Part shown: piece after piece, positions 1 through 8,472 of the stretch
How positions within the stretch are numbered: the stretch's first letter is position 1
How the letters are laid out: each line of letters opens with the position of its first letter
Origin: Chloroflexaceae bacterium
GTDB taxonomy: Bacteria; Chloroflexota; Chloroflexia; Chloroflexales; Chloroflexaceae
Direction: 5' to 3'
NCBI GenBank assembly: GCA_025057155.1
Contig: JANWYD010000011.1
Coordinates: 62,001-126,000 of the forward strand
DNA: 64,000 bases
Notes under the pieces: generated by a model
What the model was told of the DNA's origin: nothing
Database searches by the model: none
The model's input: the letters and a program-made list of their open reading frames with translations, nothing else
Position numbers and translations under genes: made by a program

Positions 1-10
1 GAGGGTTGCG

Positions 11-799
11 TTACGCCCCCTCAGTCGCTTCAACCGGCGTGGGCGGACAATAGCCCAGACAGGCGCTGCACTCATCGGCGGCCTGGCGCACCAGCGGGCC
101 GAGCGCCCGCGCCCGTTCGAGCGACAGACGCGCCGCAGGACCGGAGATGCTGATGGCCGCCACACACCGACCGAAGCGATCAAAGATCGGCGCAGCGACG
201 CAGCATACTCCCAGTTCGCGTTCTTCGTCATCAAGAGCGAAGCCCTGGGAGCGAGCGGCTTCGAGCTCCTCGCGCAGGCGTTCGGGATTGGTGATCGTGC
301 GGGGAGTAAAGCCCTGCAATGCCGTATGTTCCAGGTAGGCGTCGAGCTGTTCGGGGGAGAAGGTCGCGAGGATCGCCTTACCGCTGCCGGTGCAGTACAG
401 AGGAGCGCGCTGCCCGACCTCGGTGAACATGCGCACCATCCGCGGGCTGGGGACCTGCTCGCTATAGACCCCCTCGTTATTGTGCAGCATCACCAGATTG
501 CTGGTCTCTTCGGTTGCCTCGGTGAGGCGCTGGAGCACCGGGCGGGCGATGCGATTGAGATGAAAGCGGCGATTACTGGCCGCACGGGCCGCTACCTGCA
601 GCAAACGCGGCCCGGGGCCGTAGAGGCGTGTATCGCGATCCTGAGCGGCATAGCCGCGCGCCACCAGACTTCCCAGCAGGCGGTGCACCGTGCCCAGGGG
701 CAAACCAACGCGCTCGGTCAGTTGCGAGAGACTGATATCGTCATCGGCCTCCGCCAACGCCTCGAGCACATCAAAGGCGCGATCAAGCGATTGGACCAT
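11..799 (-). CDS. IclR-family transcriptional regulator
   Basis: A 262-residue IclR-type regulator. The N-terminal winged helix-turn-helix (about residues 1-65) begins MVQSLDRAFDVLEAL and contains LTERVGLPLGTVHRLLGSL, the usual IclR recognition-helix region. The C-terminal effector-binding domain (about 75-250) has the typical GQRAPLYCTGSGKAILA stretch and a late conserved Cys in ELGVCCVAAPIFD. Family members bind small aromatic or aliphatic acids and control catabolic genes. No catabolic operon lies beside it in the window, so the ligand and target cannot be named; the target may lie left of base 1. A good promoter lies just upstream on the same strand. No strong ribosome binding site is visible before the ATG, but the start matches the family. 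Confidence 0.93.
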   Translation of the reverse strand: MVQSLDRAFDVLEALAEADDDISLSQLTERVGLPLGTVHRLLGSLVARGYAAQDRDTRLYGPGPRLLQVAARAASNRRFHLNRIARPVLQRLTEATEETSNLVMLHNNEGVYSEQVPSPRMVRMFTEVGQRAPLYCTGSGKAILATFSPEQLDAYLEHTALQGFTPRTITNPERLREELEAARSQGFALDDEERELGVCCVAAPIFDRFGRCVAAISISGPAARLSLERARALGPLVRQAADECSACLGYCPPTPVEATEGA

Positions 800-839
800 A
801 ACCGTTTCGTAGAAGGCGGGGATTAATTATGATAGCTGC

Positions 840-869
840 ACTATAGCCCAGAGATGGCGCAGATGTCAA
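840..869 (-). promoter_or_regulatory. Sigma70-like promoter for the IclR gene
   Basis: On the minus strand a perfect -35 box TTGACA (864-869) is followed after 18 bases by TATAGT (840-845). It sits about 40 bases upstream of the IclR start codon and points into it. IclR proteins often autoregulate, so the operator may overlap this site, but no clear palindrome was identified. Confidence 0.6.
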
Positions 870-1081
870 CAAATACTGCAACATGCCAAGGTTGCGCTAC
901 GCTTGCGCCTCGCGGCAGGTGCGCGGGCAAACCCCGGTGTTCCCATCCGCACCCGTTTCACTCGCTTCCTGATAGGAAGTTAATGCATCACCATCACCGG
1001 TTGCTGGGCTTTCACCATATTACTTTCGCTCTCAAAATATACTCTACCCTGTAACTTGTTCCTGCGATCACAAGCAATGGT

Positions 1082-1810
1082 ATGCGACCCCTGAAGCTGG
1101 TCCTGGCCCCCGAACGGATCCCCCGCCTTGCCCCCCGTCCGCATGGCGCATGGAACTTTATGCACGGCCTGGTGGCACTGGGTCTGGCGCTACTGGCGCT
1201 GGTGCTCTGGTTTGCCGTGGCCCGGCCAGTGAAAGTGCTGCCGCGGATTGCGCCACTACCCCCCTTTGCCCTGGAAGATCAGTACGGTCTGCCTATCAAT
1301 TCAAACGACCTGCTGGGGCGATTGGTGTTCATCAACTTCTCCTACACCCGCTGCGGCGCGGACTGCGCCGCGCAGCGGGAGCAACTGGCGGCTCTGCGCG
1401 AGCATCTGCGCGCCGCGGGACTTCTGGGCAGCGAAGTGCTTCTGTTGACGATCAGTTTTGATCCCCGGCGCGACACGCGCGAGGCGCTCCAGACCTACGC
1501 GGCCCGACTGGGCGCCGACCGGCGCTCCTGGCGTTTTGCCACCGGTGATCCTGCCGAGTTGAAGGCGCTGATCGGGGGCGAACTGGGCTTCTACTATGGC
1601 CAGCCCGATGCCAACGGGGTGATCAAGCACGACCAGCGGGTGATCCTCGTGGATAGCAATGGCATGATCCGGGCCAGGTACGCCGGCGAGCGGCTCAATG
1701 TGCAAACCTTTCTGCGCGACATTGAGCTGGTGCGCCAGGAACTGGGCAGCACTGGTCTGATGCGCCAGGTGTACGAAGCTTCGCACCTCTTTCTGTGCTA
1801 CCCCGATTAG
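1082..1810 (+). CDS. SCO1/SenC family copper chaperone
   Basis: A 242-residue SCO-type thioredoxin-fold protein that delivers copper to the CuA site of cytochrome oxidase. One membrane anchor (about residues 27-50) places the domain outside the cytoplasmic membrane. The copper-binding CxxxC motif is seen in FSYTRCGADCAAQREQL, and the conserved distal His is in KHDQRVILVD. Length and motif order fit the family. It lies directly upstream of the ba3-type oxidase genes on the same strand, which supports a role in maturing subunit II. The ATG at 1082 has no strong ribosome binding site. A start at the later Met (1163) would begin exactly at the membrane helix and cannot be excluded. Confidence 0.92.
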   Translation: MRPLKLVLAPERIPRLAPRPHGAWNFMHGLVALGLALLALVLWFAVARPVKVLPRIAPLPPFALEDQYGLPINSNDLLGRLVFINFSYTRCGADCAAQREQLAALREHLRAAGLLGSEVLLLTISFDPRRDTREALQTYAARLGADRRSWRFATGDPAELKALIGGELGFYYGQPDANGVIKHDQRVILVDSNGMIRARYAGERLNVQTFLRDIELVRQELGSTGLMRQVYEASHLFLCYPD

Positions 1811-2057
1811 GAGCCTGTCTGGACAACCAGGCTGCCCAACTATTTGTTTGTAGAAGGATGTAGCTCTCTCCGACCTCCCGCAGGCAGGGGCGTGGGAAAA
1901 CCCGATTTCCTCACCGCAACCTGGAAAGTTGCATGACCATCGCGCTCTGCAGGCAGGGGCGTGGGAAAACCCGGTTTCCCCGCATGGCGCTAAACGACTG
2001 AGAGAGTAGCCGTCTGCAACAGGCTATTGTGAACTAGAGAGGAGCGTACTGACTTCC
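1811..2057. repeat. Intergenic region with two copies of the GGGAAACCCGGTTTCCC palindrome
   Basis: No gene is seen between the SCO gene and the oxidase genes. Two near-identical short segments, each containing GCAGGCAGGGGCGTGGGAAA followed by a CCCG(A/G)TTTCC arm, occur at about 1880-1910 and 1948-1980. Each can form a hairpin (GGGAAA/TTTCCC). The same palindrome recurs at many other intergenic sites of the window (see 4516, 13400, 28791, 35884). They may act as terminators or be mobile palindromes. Confidence 0.6.
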
Positions 2058-2264
2058 ATGGCAACGCAAAACACCCCTGATCGCGAACGCTGGGCCCGGG
2101 CGCGGCCCGCCGCCGAACCCGCCGCCGAAGAGGATGAGCACGAGAGCCACGAACCCCCACGGGGGGCATTGCTGATTATCTGTGGCTATCTGGTGCTGAT
2201 CGTCGGCCTGTGGTTGCAGGTGTACCTGCAACTGTTGAGCAACGGAGGAGTCATCCGGCCATGA
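2058..2264 (+). CDS. ba3-type cytochrome oxidase subunit IIa-like small membrane protein
   Basis: A 68-residue protein with an acidic, Pro/Ala-rich N-terminus (about residues 1-35) and a single membrane helix (ALLIICGYLVLIVGLWLQVY). Size, single helix and position immediately before subunit II match the CoxIIa subunit of Thermus-type ba3 oxidases, which supplies the helix missing from the short subunit II. Its TGA overlaps the ATG of subunit II (ATGA), which shows translational coupling. A purine-rich site GAGAGGAGCG lies upstream but rather far from the ATG. The assignment rests mainly on context. Confidence 0.75.
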   Translation: MATQNTPDRERWARARPAAEPAAEEDEHESHEPPRGALLIICGYLVLIVGLWLQVYLQLLSNGGVIRP

Positions 2265-2752
2265 TACTGAAAAACCCCGAGAAGTTTATGGCCTATCTGT
2301 TCGAGGTGGCCTGGATCTTGCCGAGCGTGGCCATTCCCGTTGCGGTGATTACCGCGGTAGTCCTCACCGCCTTCGCCGTCGGGTTGCGCGTGCCCGATGT
2401 CGCCGGGCGCATTGACCCCCAGGCCATCACCGTCACCGAGCCGTTTGACGAGCCAGGTCTGCGTGAACTGGCGCCGGGCAAGTACCAGGCAACGATGATC
2501 GCCCAGGTCTTCCTCTTCACGCCGAACGAGATCGAGGTGCCCGCCGGTTCCGAGGTGACCTTTGTCCTTACCAGCCGCGACGTTATTCACGGGTTCAAGA
2601 TCGTCGGCACGTCGGTCAATATGATGGTCGTTCCCGGCCAGATCTCTAAACTGACCGTGCGCTTCGACCGGCCCGGCGAGTACCTGATTGTCTGTCATGA
2701 GTACTGCGGCAGCGGCCATCACGTAATGTCAGGCAAGGTGATCGTGTATTAG
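2261..2752 (+). CDS. Cytochrome c oxidase subunit II, ba3 type (CuA)
   Basis: A 163-residue subunit II with one N-terminal membrane helix (about residues 15-40) and a periplasmic cupredoxin domain carrying the binuclear CuA site. The CuA ligands appear as the His of RDVIHGFKI and the block CHEYCGSGHHVM (two Cys, Glu, His, Met). The short single-helix architecture is that of ba3/B-type oxidases. The start at 2261 is chosen because it overlaps the stop of the IIa gene by ATGA and follows GGAGGAG at 2244-2250. A longer reading from 2210 would only add residues overlapping subunit IIa. Electrons pass from a cytochrome c or blue copper donor to CuA, then to subunit I. Confidence 0.95.
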   Translation: MILKNPEKFMAYLFEVAWILPSVAIPVAVITAVVLTAFAVGLRVPDVAGRIDPQAITVTEPFDEPGLRELAPGKYQATMIAQVFLFTPNEIEVPAGSEVTFVLTSRDVIHGFKIVGTSVNMMVVPGQISKLTVRFDRPGEYLIVCHEYCGSGHHVMSGKVIVY

Positions 2753-2800
2753 TTGCGCTCCTGTCGGCGCTCCGATGCACCCTGAGCAAGAGGTTTCATC

Positions 2801-4483
2801 ATGGCAGTGATCGCTCGACCACGTGCCGCGGCGCGTGCAGATGTTGCGGATCGATTTGCCACCGAGAACCGCGTCGCGGGTCTCAACATTCTGGTGGCTT
2901 TTCTGGCCCTGGGCCTGGGCGGACTGATGGGCGTGCTGCAGGTGTTGCAGTACAACGGGATTGATCTCTACAAACCCCTCAAAGCAATCCTGCCCGGCGG
3001 CTACTACCAGGGTCTGACGCTCCATGGCGTGCTGAATGTGCTCGTGTTTACCACGTTCTATATCATCGGGTTTTTGACCTTCGTGACGGCGCGGTCCTTC
3101 GACCGCCCCCTCAGCAACCGTGGTCTGACCTGGTTTACCTTTTACTTTATGACCGCTGGCCTGCTCATCGCGGCCGTGCCGATTCTGCTCAACAAGGCCA
3201 CGGTAATGTTCACGTTTTACCCGCCGTTGAAGGCCAATGGCTTCTTCTACCTGGGCCTGACTATGGTAGTGGTGGGGACGTATTTTCTCCTGGCTAACCA
3301 GGCGATGACCCTGCGGGACTGGCGCCGGGATAATCCGGGCGCGAAGGTTCCTCTGGCGGCGTTCATGGCAATCGTGACGATGACCATGTGGGTCATTGCC
3401 ACGTTCGGCGTTGCGGTCGAAATGCTGGTATTGCTGTTGCCATGGGCCTTCGGTCTGGTTCCGGGCACCGATCCGCTGCTGGCGCGCACGTTGTTCTGGT
3501 TCACTGGCCATCCGATTGTGTACTTCTGGCTCCTGCCGGCGTACATCTCCTGGTATACGATTGTCCCCAGACTGGCGGGCGGCAAACTGTTCAGCGAGCC
3601 GATGGCCCGCGTGTCGTTCCTGCTCTTCCTGGTGTTGTCGGTGCCGATTGGCATGCACCACCAGTACACCGATCCCGGCATTTCTCAGATCTGGAAACTG
3701 GTGCACTTTATTTTCACCGTCGGCGTCTTTTTCCCCAGCCTGCTGACCTTTTTTAACGTGGTGGCCTCGCTGGAGCACGCCGGGCGCAGCCGGGGCGGCA
3801 AGGGCTGGCTGGCCTGGATCTTCGCCCTGCCCTGGAATGAGCCAGCCTTCGTCACTCAGGTCTTCGCGATGATGCTCTTTGCCTTTGGCGGCGCCAGCGG
3901 GGTGATCAACGCCAGTTACAACCTCAACCTGGTGGTGCACAACACTGCCTGGATCTCCGGCCATTTCCACCTGACCGTCGGCTCGGCGGTAGCGCTGACC
4001 TTTATGGGGCTAACCTACTGGCTGTTGCCCTACCTGGCCGGCCGGGAACTGTGGAGCCGGGGTCTGGCTCTGGCTCAGGCCTGGCTCTGGATCATTGGCA
4101 TGATCCTCTTCTCGCACTTCATGCACATGCTTGGCCTGGCGGGCATGCCCCGGCGCACCATGATCGGCTCTGCCCCCTACGTGTTGCCCGAGTGGGAGCG
4201 CCTGCTCCCCCTGACGATGATCGGTGGTCTGCTGATGTTTGCCAGCGCGCTGTGCTTCCTGGTGAACATGGTGATGACGCTCACGGCTGGCAGGCGGGTG
4301 GAAGCCGGGCCGGTGACCTTCGCCAGGGCGCTCTCGGGGCCTGAGGATGTGCCGGCCTTCCTCGACCGCCTGACGCCCTGGGTGCTTAGCGCGCTCGTGC
4401 TGGTGGCGATCAACTATGGCCCCACGCTGTACTTCCTTGCCACCACCGGGCGTTTCAATATTCCGGGGCTGTCACCCTGGTGA
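2801..4483 (+). CDS. Cytochrome c oxidase subunit I, ba3 type
   Basis: A 560-residue polytopic haem-copper oxidase subunit I. Low-spin haem ligand His is in YYQGLTLHGVLNVLVF. CuB ligands are in TGHPIVYFWLLP and MHHQYTDPG. The high-spin haem ligand region is SGHFHLTVGSAVALTF. About 13 membrane helices are visible. The sequence around the CuB site and the single-helix subunit II indicate a B-type (ba3) enzyme, which reduces oxygen to water and pumps protons at low oxygen tension. AAGAGGT precedes the ATG. No subunit III or haem-synthesis gene is nearby, as is normal for ba3 oxidases. Confidence 0.96.
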   Translation: MAVIARPRAAARADVADRFATENRVAGLNILVAFLALGLGGLMGVLQVLQYNGIDLYKPLKAILPGGYYQGLTLHGVLNVLVFTTFYIIGFLTFVTARSFDRPLSNRGLTWFTFYFMTAGLLIAAVPILLNKATVMFTFYPPLKANGFFYLGLTMVVVGTYFLLANQAMTLRDWRRDNPGAKVPLAAFMAIVTMTMWVIATFGVAVEMLVLLLPWAFGLVPGTDPLLARTLFWFTGHPIVYFWLLPAYISWYTIVPRLAGGKLFSEPMARVSFLLFLVLSVPIGMHHQYTDPGISQIWKLVHFIFTVGVFFPSLLTFFNVVASLEHAGRSRGGKGWLAWIFALPWNEPAFVTQVFAMMLFAFGGASGVINASYNLNLVVHNTAWISGHFHLTVGSAVALTFMGLTYWLLPYLAGRELWSRGLALAQAWLWIIGMILFSHFMHMLGLAGMPRRTMIGSAPYVLPEWERLLPLTMIGGLLMFASALCFLVNMVMTLTAGRRVEAGPVTFARALSGPEDVPAFLDRLTPWVLSALVLVAINYGPTLYFLATTGRFNIPGLSPW

Positions 4484-4515
4484 TGCTCGATTGACCCCGC
4501 TAATGGGCCGTTAGA

Positions 4516-4548
4516 GGGGTATGGAGAAACTCGGTTTCCCCATACCCC
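4516..4548. repeat. Palindrome GGGGTATGGAGAAACTCGG.. (hairpin)
   Basis: The arms GGGGTATGGAGAAAC and GGTTTCCCCATACCCC form an almost perfect stem of about 15 pairs. It lies 33 bases after the subunit I stop codon. It belongs to the GGGGAAACCCGGTTTCCCC palindrome family and may work as a terminator, although no T-tract follows. Confidence 0.6.
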
Positions 4549-4665
4549 CTTTGAGAAACGCGCAGCGCGGGCAGGCCCGCGCTCCCATGCTTCCATAACC
4601 TGCGTCCTGCGGCGCATCGCGCGACGATAACGAACGGTACATAGGGTGGATCACGCTCACGTTCT

Positions 4666-4673
4666 GGAGGTGA
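4666..4673 (+). promoter_or_regulatory. Ribosome binding site deciding the 4679 start
   Basis: GGAGGTGA lies five bases before the ATG at 4679. An in-frame GTG at 4646 lies upstream of this site and lacks one of its own; the ATG also places the signal peptide at the true N-terminus. Confidence 0.7.
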
Positions 4674-4678
4674 ACCCT

Positions 4679-6088
4679 ATGCGCCTTTGTTCCCGCCTCG
4701 GCCTGGTCGCGCTATTACTGCTGAGCGTTGCGCCTGCCGCAGCCTTCGCCCAGGAAGCTCCGCCCGTCCTCCGCGTCGCCGAAGTTACTCCTACAAGTCT
4801 CGTTGTTGAACTTGCCTGTCCCGGCGAAACGCTGCCCGCCCTGACCGCGACGATTGACGGCGCGGTCTACCCCGTGAGCGCGCCGATCCGTTCCGCCGTT
4901 CCGCTAGCCCTCGTCGTGGTGGTTGAGACGACGCCGGTGATGGAAGAGTCTGGCACGCCGCGCAGTACTCGTCTGCACGACGCGCTTACGCGCGCGCGCG
5001 CGTTGCTCGACCGCCTGCCGCCTGGCTCCCTGACCAGTCTGGTGACCTTTGATGCCACCGCGCGGGTGGTGTTACCGCTGACTCCCGATGGGCTGGCCGT
5101 GCGACGGGCCCTCGGCACGCTCGTTGGCGCCCCCGGCGCCCTCGGCGACCAGCCGCCCGCCCTGGGCCAGGCGCTGCGTCTGGCCGCCGAGACGCTCCTG
5201 GAGGCGCCGGAAGGGCCGCAGGCCCTGGCGCTCTTTGCCGCCAGCGCCGCGGATGCCCCTGTGCCGCCTCTGCCCACCGGGCTGGCGGCGGCGCGCGCCG
5301 TCGTAGACCTGGGGGGCGCCGACGAGGAAGGGCGCGGTCCTCTCGCGCCGCTGGCGGCCGACATCGGCGCGCTTTACGTGCCCTACGCCGCCGCCGATAG
5401 CGCAGCGCTCCCCGTGCGGAGCATGGCCGTTGACCAGCGCCTCGCGGACTGGGTGGGCGCCGCTGCGCCGCTCCAGGTGCGGATTGCCCTGGAGCGTATG
5501 GCTCCCGGCAGGCATGAACTCACCCTTGCCGGCTGCAGCGCTCCGGCTACAGTTATGTTTGATGTTCCCGCTCCTGATCAACCCTTCCGCCTCTGGTGGG
5601 TAGGATTGGGGGCTGTACCGCTCGTCGCGGCGGCCATGGTGGTTGCCTGGCGACGCCGGACGCTCTCAGGGACCCCTGAACGTTCCGGCGACAGTACAAA
5701 ACGTTATCGCGCGCCGGGGGCGGTGACGACCGAGCGGCGCATCACCGGGAGTCTGCCGGCCCTTGAAGTTGTGGTCTGGGATGGACGTGAGCGCCGGGTG
5801 TGGCCAGTACGCAGCCGGCAGATCACTGTGGGCCGGGATCCTGGCTGCGACGTCTGCATTCCCAGTAGCTGGGTTTCAGGACTGCACGCTCGTCTGTCGC
5901 TGATCGGCGATCGGGTAGAGATCACCGACATGGAGAGCACTAATGGCACCCTGGTCGGCGAACCGGGGCGACGCTTGACGCCGGGAGTGCCCGAGCCGCT
6001 TGAAGCGGGTGAGATAGTGCGCGTTGGTCCTCAGGTGCGCTTCTGTGTGCAGGTGGCGGCCTCAGCAGGCGCCGACGCCACACCGTGA
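4679..6088 (+). CDS. Membrane protein with VWA-like ectodomain and cytoplasmic FHA domain
   Basis: A 469-residue protein with a signal peptide (residues 1-25, ending AAAFAQ), an extracytoplasmic region resembling a von Willebrand A fold (about 70-270; LALVVVVE, SLTSLVTFDATARVV), one membrane helix near residues 301-325 followed by RRR, and a C-terminal FHA domain (about 365-460). The FHA signature residues are all present: VGRDPGCD, SGLHARL and ESTNGT. FHA domains bind phosphothreonine peptides. The VWA metal site is degenerate, with ETTPVMEES in place of DxSxS. It sits upstream of, and on the opposite strand to, the type VII-like genes, two of which concern FHA or secretion, so a regulatory or structural role in that apparatus is plausible but not proven. 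Confidence 0.75.
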   Translation: MRLCSRLGLVALLLLSVAPAAAFAQEAPPVLRVAEVTPTSLVVELACPGETLPALTATIDGAVYPVSAPIRSAVPLALVVVVETTPVMEESGTPRSTRLHDALTRARALLDRLPPGSLTSLVTFDATARVVLPLTPDGLAVRRALGTLVGAPGALGDQPPALGQALRLAAETLLEAPEGPQALALFAASAADAPVPPLPTGLAAARAVVDLGGADEEGRGPLAPLAADIGALYVPYAAADSAALPVRSMAVDQRLADWVGAAAPLQVRIALERMAPGRHELTLAGCSAPATVMFDVPAPDQPFRLWWVGLGAVPLVAAAMVVAWRRRTLSGTPERSGDSTKRYRAPGAVTTERRITGSLPALEVVVWDGRERRVWPVRSRQITVGRDPGCDVCIPSSWVSGLHARLSLIGDRVEITDMESTNGTLVGEPGRRLTPGVPEPLEAGEIVRVGPQVRFCVQVAASAGADATP

Positions 6089-6234
6089 CATCGCCGGTCA
6101 CCCTGATATGCCAACGCAACTTCGTCTCTGAAGGGACGATGCGGAGGGACGTCGTCCCCCCGCGCTCCGCTTTGAAACGAGGAGTGGGCGCACCCGGTCG
6201 TCCTATCCTTCTGCCAGCTATGAAAGGATCTCCG

Positions 6235-7368
6235 ATGGTACGTGTAAAGCTGATTGTCTCGATGCTGCTGGCCGCTGCCCTGGCAGCCTGCGTGGCTCCG
6301 GCGGCGCCTGTTGCTACTCCTGCGCCGAACAATCCGACCGTGCCGCCGGAAGAGGCTGCGCTCCTTGAGGTCCAGACCGCTCTGGAGCGGGGCGATTACG
6401 CTGCTGCCGTGGAGATGCTCGGCGCTCCGGTTAGTCCGGCCCACATAGCGCTGCTCGTGCGCGCGCGCATCGGTCTGACTCGCGAGATAATCGCCGCTGC
6501 CCCTGGCGACGCGCAGGCGCTTCGCGCCGCTCTCGACCAGGTTGGCCTGGCCCTGGCGCTCCGGCCCGACGATGCGGCGCTGCGCGATGAGTTGCTCGGT
6601 CTGGAGCGCGCGCTTGTCGCACTGCTGGCTGTTGAGGATCGGCGACAGGCGCTTCTGGCTGGTGAACCAGATGCGAATGATGTTGCCGCCCTCGACATGG
6701 CCCGTACACTGGCCGGGCGAGCCGTTGCGGCCGTCGCCGGCGAGCCGCGTCTGCCAGGCGCGGAGCAGATTGCGGCAAACGGCTTGCTTGCAGCGGCGGC
6801 TGTATTCGAGCGGAGCGGCGATGGCGCCGCTGACGACCGCGCCTCAGCCAGATGGCAGGAAGCGCGCGGGTTCTGCGAGCAGGCGATAGCGCTCCAGGCG
6901 AGTGATGCAGCCCGCTCGTGTCTCGAGCGACTGGCCAGCAAACTGAACCCGCCTGCCAGCGCCGCCGCGCCCGCCACGCCGGCAGCGGCAACCCTTCCTC
7001 TGCGCCGTCCAACTCCCGCCCCGCGTCCTCCCGCGCGTTCCACTGGCCCCGCCTTCAGCGTCGTGCAACGCAAAAGCTTCGATGGGAGCGGCAACAGTGG
7101 TCAGTTTGCCTCGTGCATTGACATTCAGGTCCTTGGGCCTGGCGGGCCAATCCCTGGCGCCGTTCTTGGCATCAATAACGGCGAGCACAGTTACCAGAAC
7201 CAGACCGACGCCAGCGGCTACACGGGGCGCTGCGGGCTGGGGGCCTCGACGTGGAGCGTTGTGCTCTTCTGGACGCCGCAGACAGGCAGTGTGAGCAGCG
7301 CGACCACCACCGTGTATCTCAACGGCGCGCCGGAGCAGCGCGCCGCCGTGGTGTTCCGGTCGCGGTAG
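6235..7368 (+). CDS. Lipoprotein with helical repeat region and C-terminal Ig-like domain
   Basis: A 377-residue putative lipoprotein. The start at 6235 is favoured because AAAGGA lies just upstream and the N-terminus MVRVKLIVSMLLAAALAAC is a lipoprotein signal peptide with lipobox AAC; 6220 is an alternative. After a Pro/Thr-rich tether come about 220 Ala/Leu-rich residues that look like TPR-type helical repeats, then a Pro/Ala-rich linker (PTPAPRPPARS) and a C-terminal domain of about 105 residues with GQFASCIDIQVLGPGG and SGYTGRCGLG, resembling a carboxypeptidase-regulatory or Ig-like fold. It follows the FHA membrane protein by about 145 bases in the same direction. The function is not recognised. 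Confidence 0.7.
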   Translation: MVRVKLIVSMLLAAALAACVAPAAPVATPAPNNPTVPPEEAALLEVQTALERGDYAAAVEMLGAPVSPAHIALLVRARIGLTREIIAAAPGDAQALRAALDQVGLALALRPDDAALRDELLGLERALVALLAVEDRRQALLAGEPDANDVAALDMARTLAGRAVAAVAGEPRLPGAEQIAANGLLAAAAVFERSGDGAADDRASARWQEARGFCEQAIALQASDAARSCLERLASKLNPPASAAAPATPAAATLPLRRPTPAPRPPARSTGPAFSVVQRKSFDGSGNSGQFASCIDIQVLGPGGPIPGAVLGINNGEHSYQNQTDASGYTGRCGLGASTWSVVLFWTPQTGSVSSATTTVYLNGAPEQRAAVVFRSR

Positions 7369-7670
7369 GAATGCCGCTATTTTGGATTTTCGATAGCGGA
7401 GCCAGTGGCGCCGGCGGAGTATCGGGGTGCGCCGCCTAGAACCGGCAGGGGTGACCGACCGGTCGCCCCTGCCGGTCCAGACGGGCAAGAAGGTGGCGGG
7501 CTGAACCCCGCTCTTGACTTGTGGGTGATGCATAGGCCACTCACCCGGCGGGGGCGGGAACCGGCCTCTTCACTCCGGCGGGCGGAACACCGTGAACCGT
7601 AAGGCGCCTGCGGACGTTACCTGAGGAACATTCCTGGGGGCTTCGCCTACCCGGGAAGCCGGCGCGACCC
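7369..7670. repeat. Gene-free region with strong hairpin and repeat family 5 copy
   Basis: This 302-base gap between convergent genes holds a perfect 11-bp stem, ACCGGCAGGGG (7441-7451) pairing with CCCCTGCCGGT (7466-7476), with a self-complementary loop. It is followed by a segment ending GTGGGTGATGCAT near 7533. Related sequence occurs near 53976-54062 and, inverted, at 59575-59676. A TATTTTGGATTTT tract is at 7379. The hairpin could terminate both converging transcripts. Confidence 0.6.
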
Positions 7671-8333
7671 CTACGCGGCGATGTCGCCGATCAGGGTAAT
7701 GGACAGGCTCAGACCGTCCTCGCCGAGCGTCAGGATGTCGCCGTCACGCAGGGGTTCGGGAGCGCCCGGAGCGATGCGCATACCGTTGAGCAGCGTCGCC
7801 ACGTCGGCGCGTTCAGTTGAGACGCTCCACGGACCGGTTTCGGCGGGGGCGATAAGGCAGTGGGGGCGATTGGACACGTAGCGGTAGGCGGAGCGCCGCT
7901 GTTCCAGCAGGGCCAGTTCGCGATGGTACATATCGGGGTTCAGCAGCGCCAGGGCCTGCAACAGCCAGGCCCGGCTCACGGTAGCGCCGCGTGGCGGAAG
8001 GGCCACTTCGCTGCCATCGGGAAGACCCAGCAGGCAACGCCGGGGTGTCGTGAGGCTGCGTTCGGTCAACCACAGATGGCTGCCTGAACGCACGCCCTGA
8101 GCACTGGCCCTTTCAGTCGGACGCAGCAACCTGCCCGCCGGTGAGGCCAGCCGCAGGGCGTAGGCGATAGGTTCGCCCCGCTCGTTCCGTACAGGCAGGC
8201 CGCAGCCATCAATGAGCAGCGGGAGCAGCATTTCGGGTGAGCTGTCCTCGCAAACAATGGTCGTCGTTTGCTCTGTGTCGCCGACGAGCCAGTGCAGGGT
8301 TACCGTAAGCATCTCCTGGCGTTGTTGAGTCAT
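7671..8333 (-). CDS. Ubiquitin-like (YukD/EsaB-type) and FHA domain fusion protein
   Basis: A 220-residue cytoplasmic protein. Residues 1-95 start MLTVTLHWLVGDTEQTTTIV and contain LLPLLIDGCGLP and a late GSHLWLTERS strand, a pattern like the ubiquitin-fold YukD/EsaB/EccD-N domain of type VII secretion systems. The C-terminal half (about 120-220) resembles an FHA domain (NRPHCLIAP, TLLNGMRIAP, LRDGDILTLGEDGLSLSITL), although the canonical GR...SxxH is weak. It lies 472 bases downstream of the EccC-like ATPase on the same strand. In Firmicutes systems FHA domains sit at the N-terminus of EssC and YukD is separate. Here the ATPase has no FHA, so this fusion may supply both modules. AGGGGA lies before the ATG. 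Confidence 0.7.
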   Translation of the reverse strand: MTQQRQEMLTVTLHWLVGDTEQTTTIVCEDSSPEMLLPLLIDGCGLPVRNERGEPIAYALRLASPAGRLLRPTERASAQGVRSGSHLWLTERSLTTPRRCLLGLPDGSEVALPPRGATVSRAWLLQALALLNPDMYHRELALLEQRRSAYRYVSNRPHCLIAPAETGPWSVSTERADVATLLNGMRIAPGAPEPLRDGDILTLGEDGLSLSITLIGDIAA

Positions 8334-8356
8334 AATTCAGTCCCCTGAGAGTAATA

Positions 8357-8454
8357 CTAGAGCACTGACCGGCATGCTTGATCCATTCAGGAACCTGCGT
8401 CGTGTGACTCCCTGCGCTTGCGCTGCCATCGTTGCGGGTCAATCGAGAAATGCT
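8357..8454 (+). repeat. Repeat family 3 copy (CTAGAGCACTGACCGGCATG..)
   Basis: It begins CTAGAGCACTGACCGGCATG, continues with CTTGATCC and ends with CATCGTTGCGGGTCAA and GAAATGCT. Related copies are at 41104-41208 (inverted) and 52181-52286. It lies 23 bases upstream of the ubiquitin-like/FHA start codon. Confidence 0.65.
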
Positions 8455-8472
8455 CCACCGTGGGACTCCCTT

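Noticed and set aside
2729-3970. A 413-codon minus-strand frame opposite oxidase subunit I
   Set aside because: Composition is Gln/His/Arg-rich with no motif, and subunit I is unambiguous.
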